From Sphingopyxis macrogoltabida (GTDB lineage Bacteria; Pseudomonadota; Alphaproteobacteria; Sphingomonadales; Sphingomonadaceae), in the NCBI GenBank assembly GCA_003241685.1, contig QFPJ01000004.1, positions 67,607 through 131,606 of the forward strand: 64,000 nucleotides of DNA. The letters are read 5' to 3'. The translations under genes were made by a program, and so were the position numbers. The notes below the pieces were generated by a model. That model made no database searches. It was not told where the DNA came from and saw only the letters and a list, made by a program, of their open reading frames with translations. Numbering within the stretch: position 1 is the first letter of the stretch; each line of letters begins with the position of its first letter. Of the stretch, positions 18,105 to 26,196 are shown piece after piece.

Positions 18105-18275
18105 AAAGCGCCGGTCGCAATAGCCGCAATCGACGAAGCCGTCGTCGGCGTCGATCTCCAGCCACACGCGCGGGTGGCCGAGCGCGGCGTTGGCGAGGCC
18201 GTCGCCGGTGCCGTCGCAGGCAATGCGGCTTTTTGAGACGCGGATCGTTTCGGGTGCGGGAGCGGGCTGAGTCAT
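18072..18275 (-). CDS. Zinc-finger (CHCC type) domain protein
   Basis: A 67-residue protein of the zf-CHCC family, related to mitochondrial complex I subunit NDUFS6. Zinc ligands are visible: Cys20 in RIACDG, the histidine in GHPRVWLEI, and CGYC near the end. Bacterial members are usually about 60-80 residues and may support complex I or another oxidoreductase. The stop is TAG at 18074-18072. The 3' end lies in a tandem duplication, so the last four or five residues (IADKS) may differ between strains. Confidence 0.85.
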   Translation of the reverse strand: MTQPAPAPETIRVSKSRIACDGTGDGLANAALGHPRVWLEIDADDGFVDCGYCDRRFVLIGGIADKS

Positions 18276-18515
18276 CGCAGGCGCCCATAGCAAGCGGCCG
18301 GGGGCGCTGCAATCGGCTCTGACGCCTTTGCGCCCTTGCGCCCTTGCCCCGCGCCCGGCGCGTTTCCGCAAAGACCGGCGCCGCGTGGAACGGCGGCCGC
18401 GCGATTCGGGGGGCACGGCCCCCGCCGCCCGTCTCGCAAGGCGCCGATTCGCGGCGGACGCTTGACCCCGCGCGCGATCGCGGCACAGTGGGGCGACAGC
18501 CGGAGGGACCGCCGA

Positions 18516-19418
18516 ATGACCATCGCGAAGAGCACCGCCAACGGGATCGAGATCACTTATGAGGACAAGGGGCCGCGCGACGCGCCCGTCATCCTGCTCG
18601 TCATGGGGCTTGGCGGCCAGCTGACCCTGTGGCCCGACGAGTTCGTCGACGCACTGAATGCGCGGGGTTTCCGCACCATCCGATACGACAATCGCGACGT
18701 TGGCCTGTCGACGCGCTTCGATGCGGCAGGGGTGCCGAACCTGAAATGGATGTTCGTCAAAACGATCCTGCGCCTGCCGGTGCGGCCGACCTACAGCCTT
18801 GCCGACATGGCCGCCGACGGCATGGCGCTGCTCGATGTTCTGGGGGTCGGGCGGGCCCATATTGTCGGGGTTTCGATGGGCGGGATGATCGCGCAGCATA
18901 TCGCGGCGCGCTACCCCGAACGGGTGCTGTCGCTGACGTCCGTGATGTCAACGACCGGCAACCCGCGCCTGCCCCGCGCGCGCAAGGAAGCGATGCAGGC
19001 GCTGGCCAATCGCCCGATGAGCGGCGATGCGGAGGCCATGATCGCCTATTCGGTGCGCGCCGCGCGCATCATCGGCAGCCCCGGCTATCCGGCGGAGGAA
19101 GAACGGCTGCAGCGGCGGGTGCGCGGCGACTATGAACGCGGCTGGTATCCGCAGGGCGTCGCGCGGCAGATGGCGGCGATCGTCGCCGACGGCGACCGGC
19201 GGCCGATGCTGAAAGCGATCACGGCGCCGACGCTGGTCATCCATGGCGAGGACGACCCGCTCGTCCCGCTGGCCGGCGGACGCGACACGGCGGACAATAT
19301 CGCGGGCGCGCGCCTGTTCACCATTCCGGGCATGGGCCACGACCTGCCGCTGGCGCTGGTCGACACGATGGCGGGCGCGATCGCGGACCACATCGACGGC
19401 GCCCTGGCGCCCGCCTGA
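18516..19418 (+). CDS. Alpha/beta hydrolase
   Basis: A 300-residue cytoplasmic hydrolase. The nucleophile elbow is GVSMGGMIAQ (Ser in G-x-S-x-G), the acid lies in IHGEDDPLVPL, and the histidine in GMGHDLP. The early motif YEDKGPRDAPVILLVMGLGGQ and YDNRDVGLSTRFD match esterases of the TAP/aclacinomycin methylesterase-like group. The substrate is unknown. The start is the ATG at 18516 behind CCGGAGGGACC; the longer open frame upstream lies in the divergent promoter region shared with the zinc-finger gene. Confidence 0.9.
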   Translation: MTIAKSTANGIEITYEDKGPRDAPVILLVMGLGGQLTLWPDEFVDALNARGFRTIRYDNRDVGLSTRFDAAGVPNLKWMFVKTILRLPVRPTYSLADMAADGMALLDVLGVGRAHIVGVSMGGMIAQHIAARYPERVLSLTSVMSTTGNPRLPRARKEAMQALANRPMSGDAEAMIAYSVRAARIIGSPGYPAEEERLQRRVRGDYERGWYPQGVARQMAAIVADGDRRPMLKAITAPTLVIHGEDDPLVPLAGGRDTADNIAGARLFTIPGMGHDLPLALVDTMAGAIADHIDGALAPA

Positions 19419-19467
19419 CGCGCCCACCCCCTGACGCGTCCCCCGGCCGCGCCCGTGCCGCCGCGGG

Positions 19468-21450
19468 TCAGCGCAGCAGCGCCGCCAGCGTCATCAGCCA
19501 TCCGTCGCCGGCCGCGCGATCGGCGCGCGGCACGGCGGGCAGATAGGCGCGGCAATCGAGGCAGCTTGCCTGGATAGATCCGGTCTGCGCCAGCATCGCG
19601 ACATCCTGCACCAGCCGCCGTTCGGTCATCTGGCGGTTCATCGCCGCGATGCCGAACCAGCCGCGCGGCGCGGCGGCGCTTTCCTGTTCGCTCGTCGTCA
19701 TGCTGGCGAGCAGCCTGGAAAATTCGCTCGGCTCTTCCTCGAAATATTTGGCATGGAACGCCCCGTCGACCTTGGCGAGCTTCGCCGCGGCGGCGAGCGC
19801 GTCGGACAGGCCGCCGAACTGGTCGACCAGCCCGAACTGCCGCGCGCTGCCGCCGGCCCACACGCGGCCCTCGGCAATCTCCCGGATTTTCTCGATCGGC
19901 TGTTTGCGGCTTTTGGCGACCAGCCCGGTAAAGCGGGCGTAAATATCCTCGACGCTCGCCTGTGCGAGCTGGTTGAACTGGTCGTTCAGCCCGCCCATGA
20001 TGTCGGGCTGGCCCGACAGCGGCGTGGTGGCGATGCCGTCGGCGCTGACGCCGATCTTCGCCAGCGTCTTTTCGAAGCTGGGCAGGATGCCGAAGACGCC
20101 GATCGATCCCGTGATCGTTTCGGGTTCGGCAAAGATGCGGTCGGCGGGGGTCGAAATCCAGTAGCCGCCCGACGCCGCGACATTCGCCATGGAGACCACC
20201 ACCGGCAGCTTGCGGGCCTTCGCCGCGAGCAGCGCCTGGCGAATCTGTTCGGATGCCAGCACCGACCCGCCGGGCGAATCGACGCGCAGGACGATCGCCT
20301 TCACCCCGCTGTCGTCGGCGGCATCCAGGATATGCTGGGCGATCGTTTCGCCGCCCGCGGTGCCGTTCGGCGCTTCGCCGTCGATGATTTCGCCGACCAC
20401 GGGCACGACGGCGATTGCCGCGCCGCCGGTCGCGGGCGGGTTGGCGGCGACCCAGTTTTCGAGCGGGATCGCCTTATAATCCCATGGCTTGCTGTCGTCG
20501 TTCGCGCCGCTGATTTCCGCCACGCGCTGGCCGAAGGCCATGCGGCTGCCGAGCTTGTCGACCAGACCGGCGTCGAGCGACGCCTTGCCAAGATCGTTGC
20601 CGGCGGCGCGGACGGCGGCGGCGGTGTCGGCGATGAAGGGATCGATCCGCGCTTTCGGGCGCGCTTTTTGTACATCGGCGCGCCAGCCGTCCCACAGCGC
20701 GCCGGCGTAGGCGAGGTTCGCTTCCTTGGCTTCGGGGGACTGGTCTTCGCGCAGGAAGGGTTCGACGGCGCTCTTGAAGGTGCCGACGCGATAGATGTTG
20801 GCGGTCACGCCCAGCCGGTCCATCAGCCCCTTGTAATAAAGGCGCGAACCGCCCGGTCCGGCGATCGCGACGCCGCCGATGCCGTCGGCCCAGATTTCGC
20901 TGGCATGGGCCGCGATCTGGTAGCTGTCGGTGGTATAGGCGGTGGCAAAGGCCAGCACCGGCTTTTTCTTCGCGCGTACCTTGTCGATCGCATCGCCGAT
21001 GTCGGCGAGCGAGACCTGGCCGCCGCCGAGGAAGCGGTCGAGATCGAGCACCACCGATGTCACGCGCTTGTCGTTCGCCGCCGCCTCCAGCGCCTGAACG
21101 ATATCGCGCGTCCGCATCTCGCGCAGCTGGTTGCCGCCCGACAGCGCAGCCAGCGTATCGACTTCCGCCGGCTGTTCGGAAACGACGCCGTCGAATTCGA
21201 TCAGCAGCGCGCCGTCGCTGACCGGCAGCCCGGCGCTGGGCCGCGCGGCGAGCAGTCCGAACAGGACGACGAAGAACAGCAGCAGAAAGATCAGCGCCAG
21301 CCCGTCCTTGATCGCGACGAGCAGGTTCCAGACCTTGCGCGGAAAGCTGGTGCCGCCGCGCGGCCGCTCCTCTCCGGGCAGCGGCCGGCGAACGGGAATG
21401 GCCCAGGGGCCGGCGGGGTCGTTGGGGGCGCTGGTCGTGCTGTCGGTCAT
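19468..21450 (-). CDS. sppA: Signal peptide peptidase SppA, 67K type
   Basis: A 660-residue membrane-bound serine protease that degrades cleaved signal peptides. One transmembrane helix lies at about residues 47-70. Two tandem SppA/ClpP-fold halves follow. The lysine of the Ser/Lys dyad is in GTFKSAVEPF in the first half, and the nucleophilic serine is in NVAASGGYWIS in the second. E. coli SppA has 618 residues; this one has a longer C-terminal tail of about 80 residues after the conserved end (AKLAKVDGAFHAKYF), including a CLDC motif of unknown use. It is convergent with the hydrolase gene. Confidence 0.95.
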   Translation of the reverse strand: MTDSTTSAPNDPAGPWAIPVRRPLPGEERPRGGTSFPRKVWNLLVAIKDGLALIFLLLFFVVLFGLLAARPSAGLPVSDGALLIEFDGVVSEQPAEVDTLAALSGGNQLREMRTRDIVQALEAAANDKRVTSVVLDLDRFLGGGQVSLADIGDAIDKVRAKKKPVLAFATAYTTDSYQIAAHASEIWADGIGGVAIAGPGGSRLYYKGLMDRLGVTANIYRVGTFKSAVEPFLREDQSPEAKEANLAYAGALWDGWRADVQKARPKARIDPFIADTAAAVRAAGNDLGKASLDAGLVDKLGSRMAFGQRVAEISGANDDSKPWDYKAIPLENWVAANPPATGGAAIAVVPVVGEIIDGEAPNGTAGGETIAQHILDAADDSGVKAIVLRVDSPGGSVLASEQIRQALLAAKARKLPVVVSMANVAASGGYWISTPADRIFAEPETITGSIGVFGILPSFEKTLAKIGVSADGIATTPLSGQPDIMGGLNDQFNQLAQASVEDIYARFTGLVAKSRKQPIEKIREIAEGRVWAGGSARQFGLVDQFGGLSDALAAAAKLAKVDGAFHAKYFEEEPSEFSRLLASMTTSEQESAAAPRGWFGIAAMNRQMTERRLVQDVAMLAQTGSIQASCLDCRAYLPAVPRADRAAGDGWLMTLAALLR

Positions 21451-21633
21451 CGCGCAAATCTAGGGCGGCGCCGCGCCCTTGGCAATCGGGGCTTCGACGG
21501 GCGGGCGATGCACGCCCACAGACCGCGTTGTCCAAAACCCGTTCGCATTGGGCGACGCCGCGATGCCGGTCGGCCGTCCGCGCTTTCGGGACGTCCCGCC
21601 TTCGCGCGACGCGAACGAAAATCTAGAGAAGTC

Positions 21634-22554
21634 TCAGAGCCATCCTTCGCGGCGATACCAATGGGCCGTTTCGGCGAGCGCGGTTTCGGTGTCGCGTTCG
21701 GGACGCCACAGATCGGCCGGCGGCTCGGCGCCCCTGGCCACCACCCAGTCGGGATGCGCGATATAGCGCGCGCGGTCGGGCGTCAGCTTGGCGCCGCCGC
21801 GCCGCACCAGTTTGTCGAGGCGCCCGCCGACTTTCAGCACGGCGGCGGGGACCGCCATCGTCGCGACGCGGGGACGGCCGACCGCGCGCCCGATCGCGCG
21901 GGCGAAATCGCTGTGGGACCAGCCGCGATCGCGCCCGTCGTCGACCTCATAGGTCGCGCCGATGCCGGCCCGCCGGTCGGAAGCGAGGGCCAGCAGCAGC
22001 CGCGCCAGCTCGTCGACATGGATCGCCGACATGCGCCCGCCGGGGGGCAGGGCGACGAAACCGCGCCGCGCCATGCGGAACAGGTCGAGCATTTCGGTAT
22101 CGCCCGGTCCGAACACCGCGGGCGGGCGCACGATCGTCCAGTCGAGACCGCTGCACTCGACGATCCGTTCGGCGCGCGCCTTGGACCAGCCATAGTCGGA
22201 CAGGCCCGGCTCGCGCGCGGCAAGCGACGAGACATGGACGAAGCGGGACACGCCGGCGCCGCGCGCGGCCTCCACCACATGCGCGGTGGCGGCGGCGTTG
22301 CCCGCCTCGAACGCGGCGCGGGTCGGCACGTTGACGACGCCCGCGATGTGCAGCACCGCATCGCTGCCCTGCGCCATGTCGGCGAGGCTGTCGGGCCGGT
22401 CGAGCGCGCCCATGATCCAGGTCACGCCGTCGCGATCCGCCTGTGGCCGGCGCGTCAGCGCGCGGACGTGCCAGCCCGCGTCGACCGCCTGGCGCAAAGT
22501 CGCGCCGCCGACGAAGCCGGTCGCGCCGGTCATGGCCAGAATGGGCGCGGTCAC
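21634..22554 (-). CDS. NAD(P)-dependent epimerase/reductase (extended SDR)
   Basis: A 306-residue protein of the extended short-chain dehydrogenase/reductase family. The nucleotide-binding motif is GATGFVGG, and the catalytic Tyr/Lys pair is in DYGWSKARAERIV with the upstream serine in VHVSSLAA. Such proteins reduce or epimerise sugar or other small substrates with NAD(P)H, or serve as complex I assembly-like reductases. The GTG start overlaps the proB stop (GTGA), so it is translated together with ProB. No functional link to proline synthesis is known. Confidence 0.88.
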   Translation of the reverse strand: MTAPILAMTGATGFVGGATLRQAVDAGWHVRALTRRPQADRDGVTWIMGALDRPDSLADMAQGSDAVLHIAGVVNVPTRAAFEAGNAAATAHVVEAARGAGVSRFVHVSSLAAREPGLSDYGWSKARAERIVECSGLDWTIVRPPAVFGPGDTEMLDLFRMARRGFVALPPGGRMSAIHVDELARLLLALASDRRAGIGATYEVDDGRDRGWSHSDFARAIGRAVGRPRVATMAVPAAVLKVGGRLDKLVRRGGAKLTPDRARYIAHPDWVVARGAEPPADLWRPERDTETALAETAHWYRREGWL

Positions 22555-23660
22555 AGCAGGACCATATGGTCGCGGTGGACCATCGCGGCGCGCGGGGCAT
22601 AGCCCAGCGCTGCCTCCTGCGCCGCGCGGCCCAGGCCCAGGATCGCGGCGGCGTCGCCCGCCGGATATTCGGCCAGGCCGCGCGCGACGACCCGCCCGTC
22701 GGGCCCGGCGATGTCCAATATGTCGCCGCGGGCGAAATCGCCCGTCGCCGCGGTGACCCCCGCCGCGAGCAGGCTGGCGCCGCCCTGCAAGGCGCGCAGC
22801 GCGCCCGCGTCGATCGCCAGCCGCCCCCGGGCGGTCAGGCCGCCCGCCAGCCAGGCCTTGCGCGCGCTGGCGCCGCGTTCGGCGGCAAAGATGGTGTGGC
22901 GCGCGCCCGCCGCCGACAGCGGCCGGTCGATGCGGCCCGACGCGATGGCCAGATGCGCGCCCGCGGCGTTGGCGATGCGCGCCGCCGCGATCTTCGACAC
23001 CATGCCGCCCGACCCCATGCCCGATGCCGACCCGGCGTCGGCCATCGCCTCGATCGCGGCGTCGATGCGGTCGACGCGCGCGATGTGGACGGCGCCGGGC
23101 TGCGCCGGGTTGCGGTCGTACAGGCCGTCGATGTCGGACAGCAGGACGACGCCGCCGGCGCCCGCGGCCTGCGCGACGCGCGCGGCGAGGCGGTCGTTGT
23201 CGCCGAAACGGATTTCCTCGGTCGCGACGCTGTCATTTTCGTTGAGGATCGGCACGACGCCAAGGCTCAGCAGCCGGTCGAGCGTCGCGGCGGCGTTGAG
23301 GTAGCGGCGGCGATGCTCGAGATCGTCGAGCGTGACGAGTATTTGCGCCGCCGTCAGCCCTTCCGCGCCCAGCACGTCGGCCCAGACCTGGCTGAGCGCG
23401 ATCTGGCCGGTCGCCGCCGCTGCCTGTGCATCCTCCAGACTGGCGCGCCCGCCTTTGGCAAGGCCCAGCCGCCGCGCGCCGAGCGCGATCGCCCCGGACG
23501 ACACGACCGCGACCTGCTGGCCGTCGCGGACGCGCCCGGCGATGTCGGCGGCGATTCCCGCCAGCCAGTCGCGCCGCACCGCGCCATCGGGGCCGACGAG
23601 CAGCGCCGACCCGATCTTGACGATCAGCCGGGGACAGGCGGAGGCGGGAAAAAGCGTCAT
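22551..23660 (-). CDS. proB: Glutamate 5-kinase ProB
   Basis: A 369-residue enzyme phosphorylating glutamate in the first step of proline synthesis. The N-terminal amino-acid-kinase domain shows LIVKIGSALLVGPDG and VAVVSSGAIALGARRLGL. The ATP-site segment GSGGMVSKIAAARIANAAG follows, and a C-terminal PUA domain spans the last 90 residues (GDILDIAGPDGRVVARGLAEY). The length equals that of typical full ProB. The ATG at 23660 fits homology; the open frame upstream is noise. proA and obgE, frequent neighbours of proB, are not adjacent (obgE is at 34.6 kb). Confidence 0.95.
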   Translation of the reverse strand: MTLFPASACPRLIVKIGSALLVGPDGAVRRDWLAGIAADIAGRVRDGQQVAVVSSGAIALGARRLGLAKGGRASLEDAQAAAATGQIALSQVWADVLGAEGLTAAQILVTLDDLEHRRRYLNAAATLDRLLSLGVVPILNENDSVATEEIRFGDNDRLAARVAQAAGAGGVVLLSDIDGLYDRNPAQPGAVHIARVDRIDAAIEAMADAGSASGMGSGGMVSKIAAARIANAAGAHLAIASGRIDRPLSAAGARHTIFAAERGASARKAWLAGGLTARGRLAIDAGALRALQGGASLLAAGVTAATGDFARGDILDIAGPDGRVVARGLAEYPAGDAAAILGLGRAAQEAALGYAPRAAMVHRDHMVLL

Positions 23661-23801
23661 CGCGCCGCCGATAGCGCGGCAAGGCGCCCGCGCCAATGCG
23701 AATAGCGCCAATGCGAATATCGGCTGGCCATATCGGCGATCATGCCACTTGCGTCCGAACACGCGCCGCATGGAATCAAAGGACGCCGGGGCTATCGGGG
23801 G

Positions 23802-24869
23802 TCAGCGCGCGCCCCTGGTCGCGGCGACGGCTTCCGCGACATTGTCGCTGAACAATCCGTCGATCCCGGTACTGAGGAACAGGCCGATCTCCGCGCCCAG
23901 GTCGCCATGGCCGCGCGGGTCGAGCCCGCCCTTGTCGGCGAGCGGCAGGAAATAATTTTCGCGGCGAAAGGTCCAGGGATGGACTTTCAGCCCCGCCGCA
24001 TGGGCATCGCGGACGAGGCTGGTCGGCGTGCCCAGGGTGCCGAGCGTCCCGCGCGGAATGATCATCGCCTTGGCGGGGCCGATGCCGTCGGCATAGGCGG
24101 CGATCGCTTTCAGCCCGGCGGGCGTCGCCATCGCGGCATAGGTCGTGCCGGCATCGTCGGGCGGGCCGCCCTCCGCGTCCATCAGCTGGATCAGCGGTAG
24201 GTCGCTCCTGGCGCGGATCGCCTTCAGATTGGCGACCTCGAAGCTCTGGATGAAGACGGGCGCGGTGCGGCCGCGATAGCCATATCGGGCCAGCAGCGCG
24301 AGCAGCGGCGCTTCGTGCGGCAGGCCGATCGCGGTGAAATAGCTCGGGTGCTTGGTTTCGGGATAGACGCCGACCGGCGTCTCGCGTCCCTTGTTGGCGT
24401 CGGCCAGAAAGGTCAGGATTTCCTCGAAGGTCGGAATCGCGAACTGTCCGTCAAATCGGGTCGACCGCAGTTGCGGCAGCCGCTCGCGCGCACGCAGCGT
24501 CTTGAGTTCGGCGAGCGTGAAATCCTCGGTGAACCAGCCGGTGACGGTGCGGCCGTCGATCGTCTTCGTTGCCTTGCGGGCGGCGAATTCGGGGTGGTCG
24601 GCGACGTCGGTGGTTTCCGAAATCTCATTCTCGTGCCGCGCGACCAGAATGCCGTCCTTGGTCAGCACCAGATCGGGCTCGATGAAATCGGCGCCCTGTT
24701 CGATCGCGCGGCCATAGCTGGCCAGCGTATGTTCGGGCCGTTCGCCCGACGCGCCGCGATGGGCGATGACGATCGCCGGCTTGCCGTCCAGCGTCGGTTC
24801 CGCCGCCATCGGTTCAGCCCCGCAACCGGCAAGCAGCAGCACCGCCGCGACCAGCCGCCACGGCGTCAT
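23802..24869 (-). CDS. Glycerophosphodiester phosphodiesterase (GlpQ-like lipoprotein)
   Basis: A 355-residue periplasmic GDPD. A lipobox LLAGCG near residues 13-18 marks it as a lipoprotein. The catalytic core shows AHRGASGERPEHTLASY, then FIEPDLVLTKDGILVARHE, and a far C-terminal VHPWTFRREN. It hydrolyses deacylated phospholipids to glycerol-3-phosphate and an alcohol, with a divalent metal bound by the two early histidine/glutamate motifs. Its ATG overlaps the stop of the ArsC-like gene (ATGA), so the two are co-translated. The family is certain; GlpQ orthology is likely. Confidence 0.93.
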   Translation of the reverse strand: MTPWRLVAAVLLLAGCGAEPMAAEPTLDGKPAIVIAHRGASGERPEHTLASYGRAIEQGADFIEPDLVLTKDGILVARHENEISETTDVADHPEFAARKATKTIDGRTVTGWFTEDFTLAELKTLRARERLPQLRSTRFDGQFAIPTFEEILTFLADANKGRETPVGVYPETKHPSYFTAIGLPHEAPLLALLARYGYRGRTAPVFIQSFEVANLKAIRARSDLPLIQLMDAEGGPPDDAGTTYAAMATPAGLKAIAAYADGIGPAKAMIIPRGTLGTLGTPTSLVRDAHAAGLKVHPWTFRRENYFLPLADKGGLDPRGHGDLGAEIGLFLSTGIDGLFSDNVAEAVAATRGAR

Positions 24870-25216
24870 GCGCCAAAACGCTGTTGCCAGTCATCGGCCG
24901 AAAAGCCCACGCTGACGGTGCCGTCCGCTTCGACGACGGGCCGCCGGATCATCGCCGGCGCCTCGATCATCAGCGCCTTGGCCGATGCGGCGTCGAGACC
25001 GTCCTTGCGGTCGTCCGGCAATTTGCGAAAGGTCGTGCCGCTGCGGTTCAGCAGCTTTTCCCAGCCCAGCGTATCGACCCAATCCTGCAGCCGCGCCGCG
25101 TCGAGGCCGTCCTTGCGAAAATCATGGAAGCTGTAGGCGACGCCCCGTTCGTCGAGCCAGCGGCGCGCCTTCTTCACCGTGTCGCAATTGGGAATGCCGT
25201 AAACTATCAAAGCCAT
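24866..25216 (-). CDS. ArsC/Spx-family reductase-like protein
   Basis: A 116-residue thioredoxin-fold protein close to E. coli YffB. The N-terminal motif YGIPNCDTVKKARRWLDE carries a single active-site cysteine, and the later IRRPVVEADGTVSVGFS matches the family. The second cysteines of true arsenate reductases are not visible, and there are no arsenic genes nearby, so arsenate reduction is unlikely. YffB-type proteins interact with glutathione. It is first in an ATGA-overlapping pair with the GlpQ-like gene. Confidence 0.88.
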   Translation of the reverse strand: MALIVYGIPNCDTVKKARRWLDERGVAYSFHDFRKDGLDAARLQDWVDTLGWEKLLNRSGTTFRKLPDDRKDGLDAASAKALMIEAPAMIRRPVVEADGTVSVGFSADDWQQRFGA

Positions 25217-25259
25217 GATCGGGTCGTATATCCTGCCGGTGACAAATTCGCGGCAGAGT

Positions 25260-25937
25260 CTAGGACGACGGCGACTGCTCCGCAATGCGGGCGTTGGCGC
25301 CCGCGAGCTTGCCGCGCAGCGCGCGTGCGAAACCTTCGTGCAATGTCGCGGCAATGTCGGGGTTGGCCGCCAGATAGGCGCGCAGCGCCGCCGCGGGCAC
25401 GAACCACAGCCGGGCATTGCTGGCCAGTTGCACCGTGCCCGTCGCCTGGCCGCCGTCGATGACGGTCGCTTCGCCGATCAGCGCGCCCGCCGAGATCATG
25501 CCGATGCGGGCGCCGTCGCGCTGCACCGCCGCTTCGCCGTCGGCCAGATAGAAGAGGCTGGGGACGGCCTGATCCTCGCGGATCAGCAGCTCGCCGCGCC
25601 GCGCGCTGATCCAATGCCCCTGATCGATCAGCCGCCGCGCCGCCGCAGGGCCCAGGCCGCCGAAATGAAGCTGGCGCAACGCCTGTTCCTCGGCCGAAAA
25701 ACGCACCCCGGTTTCGCGGAGCCACAATTGCGCGAGCAGGGCGGCGTTGATCAACAGGATCGCGCCGATCAGCAGCGCGGACGTCAGCCCGGCCTTGCCG
25801 CCGATCGCGGCAAGCAATCCCAGCAGCGCGGCGAGGGCAAGGCCGGCGCGCAGATGGTCGATCCGCCGAACGAGCGATGCCGCAAGCAGGACCAGCAGGG
25901 CGCCGTGGCCGAACAAGGCGGGATCGAACATCACCAT
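25260..25937 (-). CDS. Popeye-like membrane protein with cyclic-nucleotide-binding domain
   Basis: A 225-residue protein with three hydrophobic helices in residues 1-80, followed by a Crp-type cyclic-nucleotide-binding domain. The domain shows GELLIREDQAVPSLFYLADG and the pocket region GMISAGALIGEATVIDGGQ, but no DNA-binding helix-turn-helix follows. The order (short membrane bundle, then cNMP domain) is like Popeye proteins. The arginine normal in the phosphate-binding cassette is replaced (GEATVI where RSA/RTA-like residues are usual), so cAMP binding should be tested. The start is ATG 25937 or 25931. The promoter region is shared with the divergent DAHP synthase gene. Confidence 0.82.
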   Translation of the reverse strand: MVMFDPALFGHGALLVLLAASLVRRIDHLRAGLALAALLGLLAAIGGKAGLTSALLIGAILLINAALLAQLWLRETGVRFSAEEQALRQLHFGGLGPAAARRLIDQGHWISARRGELLIREDQAVPSLFYLADGEAAVQRDGARIGMISAGALIGEATVIDGGQATGTVQLASNARLWFVPAAALRAYLAANPDIAATLHEGFARALRGKLAGANARIAEQSPSS

Positions 25938-26170
25938 AACCCATCGTTTGTTGCGCGGTCCCAACGGACATGGCGCTAGACGGAGAAAGTTACCTTTTGC
26001 CGAACGATGGAACGCACGACCCCGAAAGACGTCCCGGAACCGTAATAAATTATCAGTTTTGGATCGCGAAGAAAAGCATAGGTGCGCAAATCCCGCCAAA
26101 ATGCTAATTTTATCGCCCTTGCTTGCTTCGCGGGGACAATCGCGCCATGGCGGCGCACGATTCGAATGAT

Positions 26171-26190
26171 CAGGTTAGACCAGGTTAGAC
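26171..26190. repeat. Perfect 10-bp tandem duplication before aroG
   Basis: CAGGTTAGAC occurs twice in a row and ends 6 bp before the start codon of the DAHP synthase gene, in the place of a ribosome-binding region. The sequence itself is not a strong Shine-Dalgarno site. Confidence 0.9.
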
Positions 26191-26196
26191 AATGCG

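Noticed and set aside
19753..22602. 949-codon frame opposite sppA and the SDR gene.
   Set aside because: It spans two real genes and the gap between them, which no genuine gene would do; Arg/Asp/Val-rich shadow.
26024..26050. GGAAC followed by GTT before the DAHP synthase gene, similar to an EcfG promoter.
   Set aside because: The spacer is 15 bp rather than 16-17 and the downstream gene is housekeeping; treated as chance.
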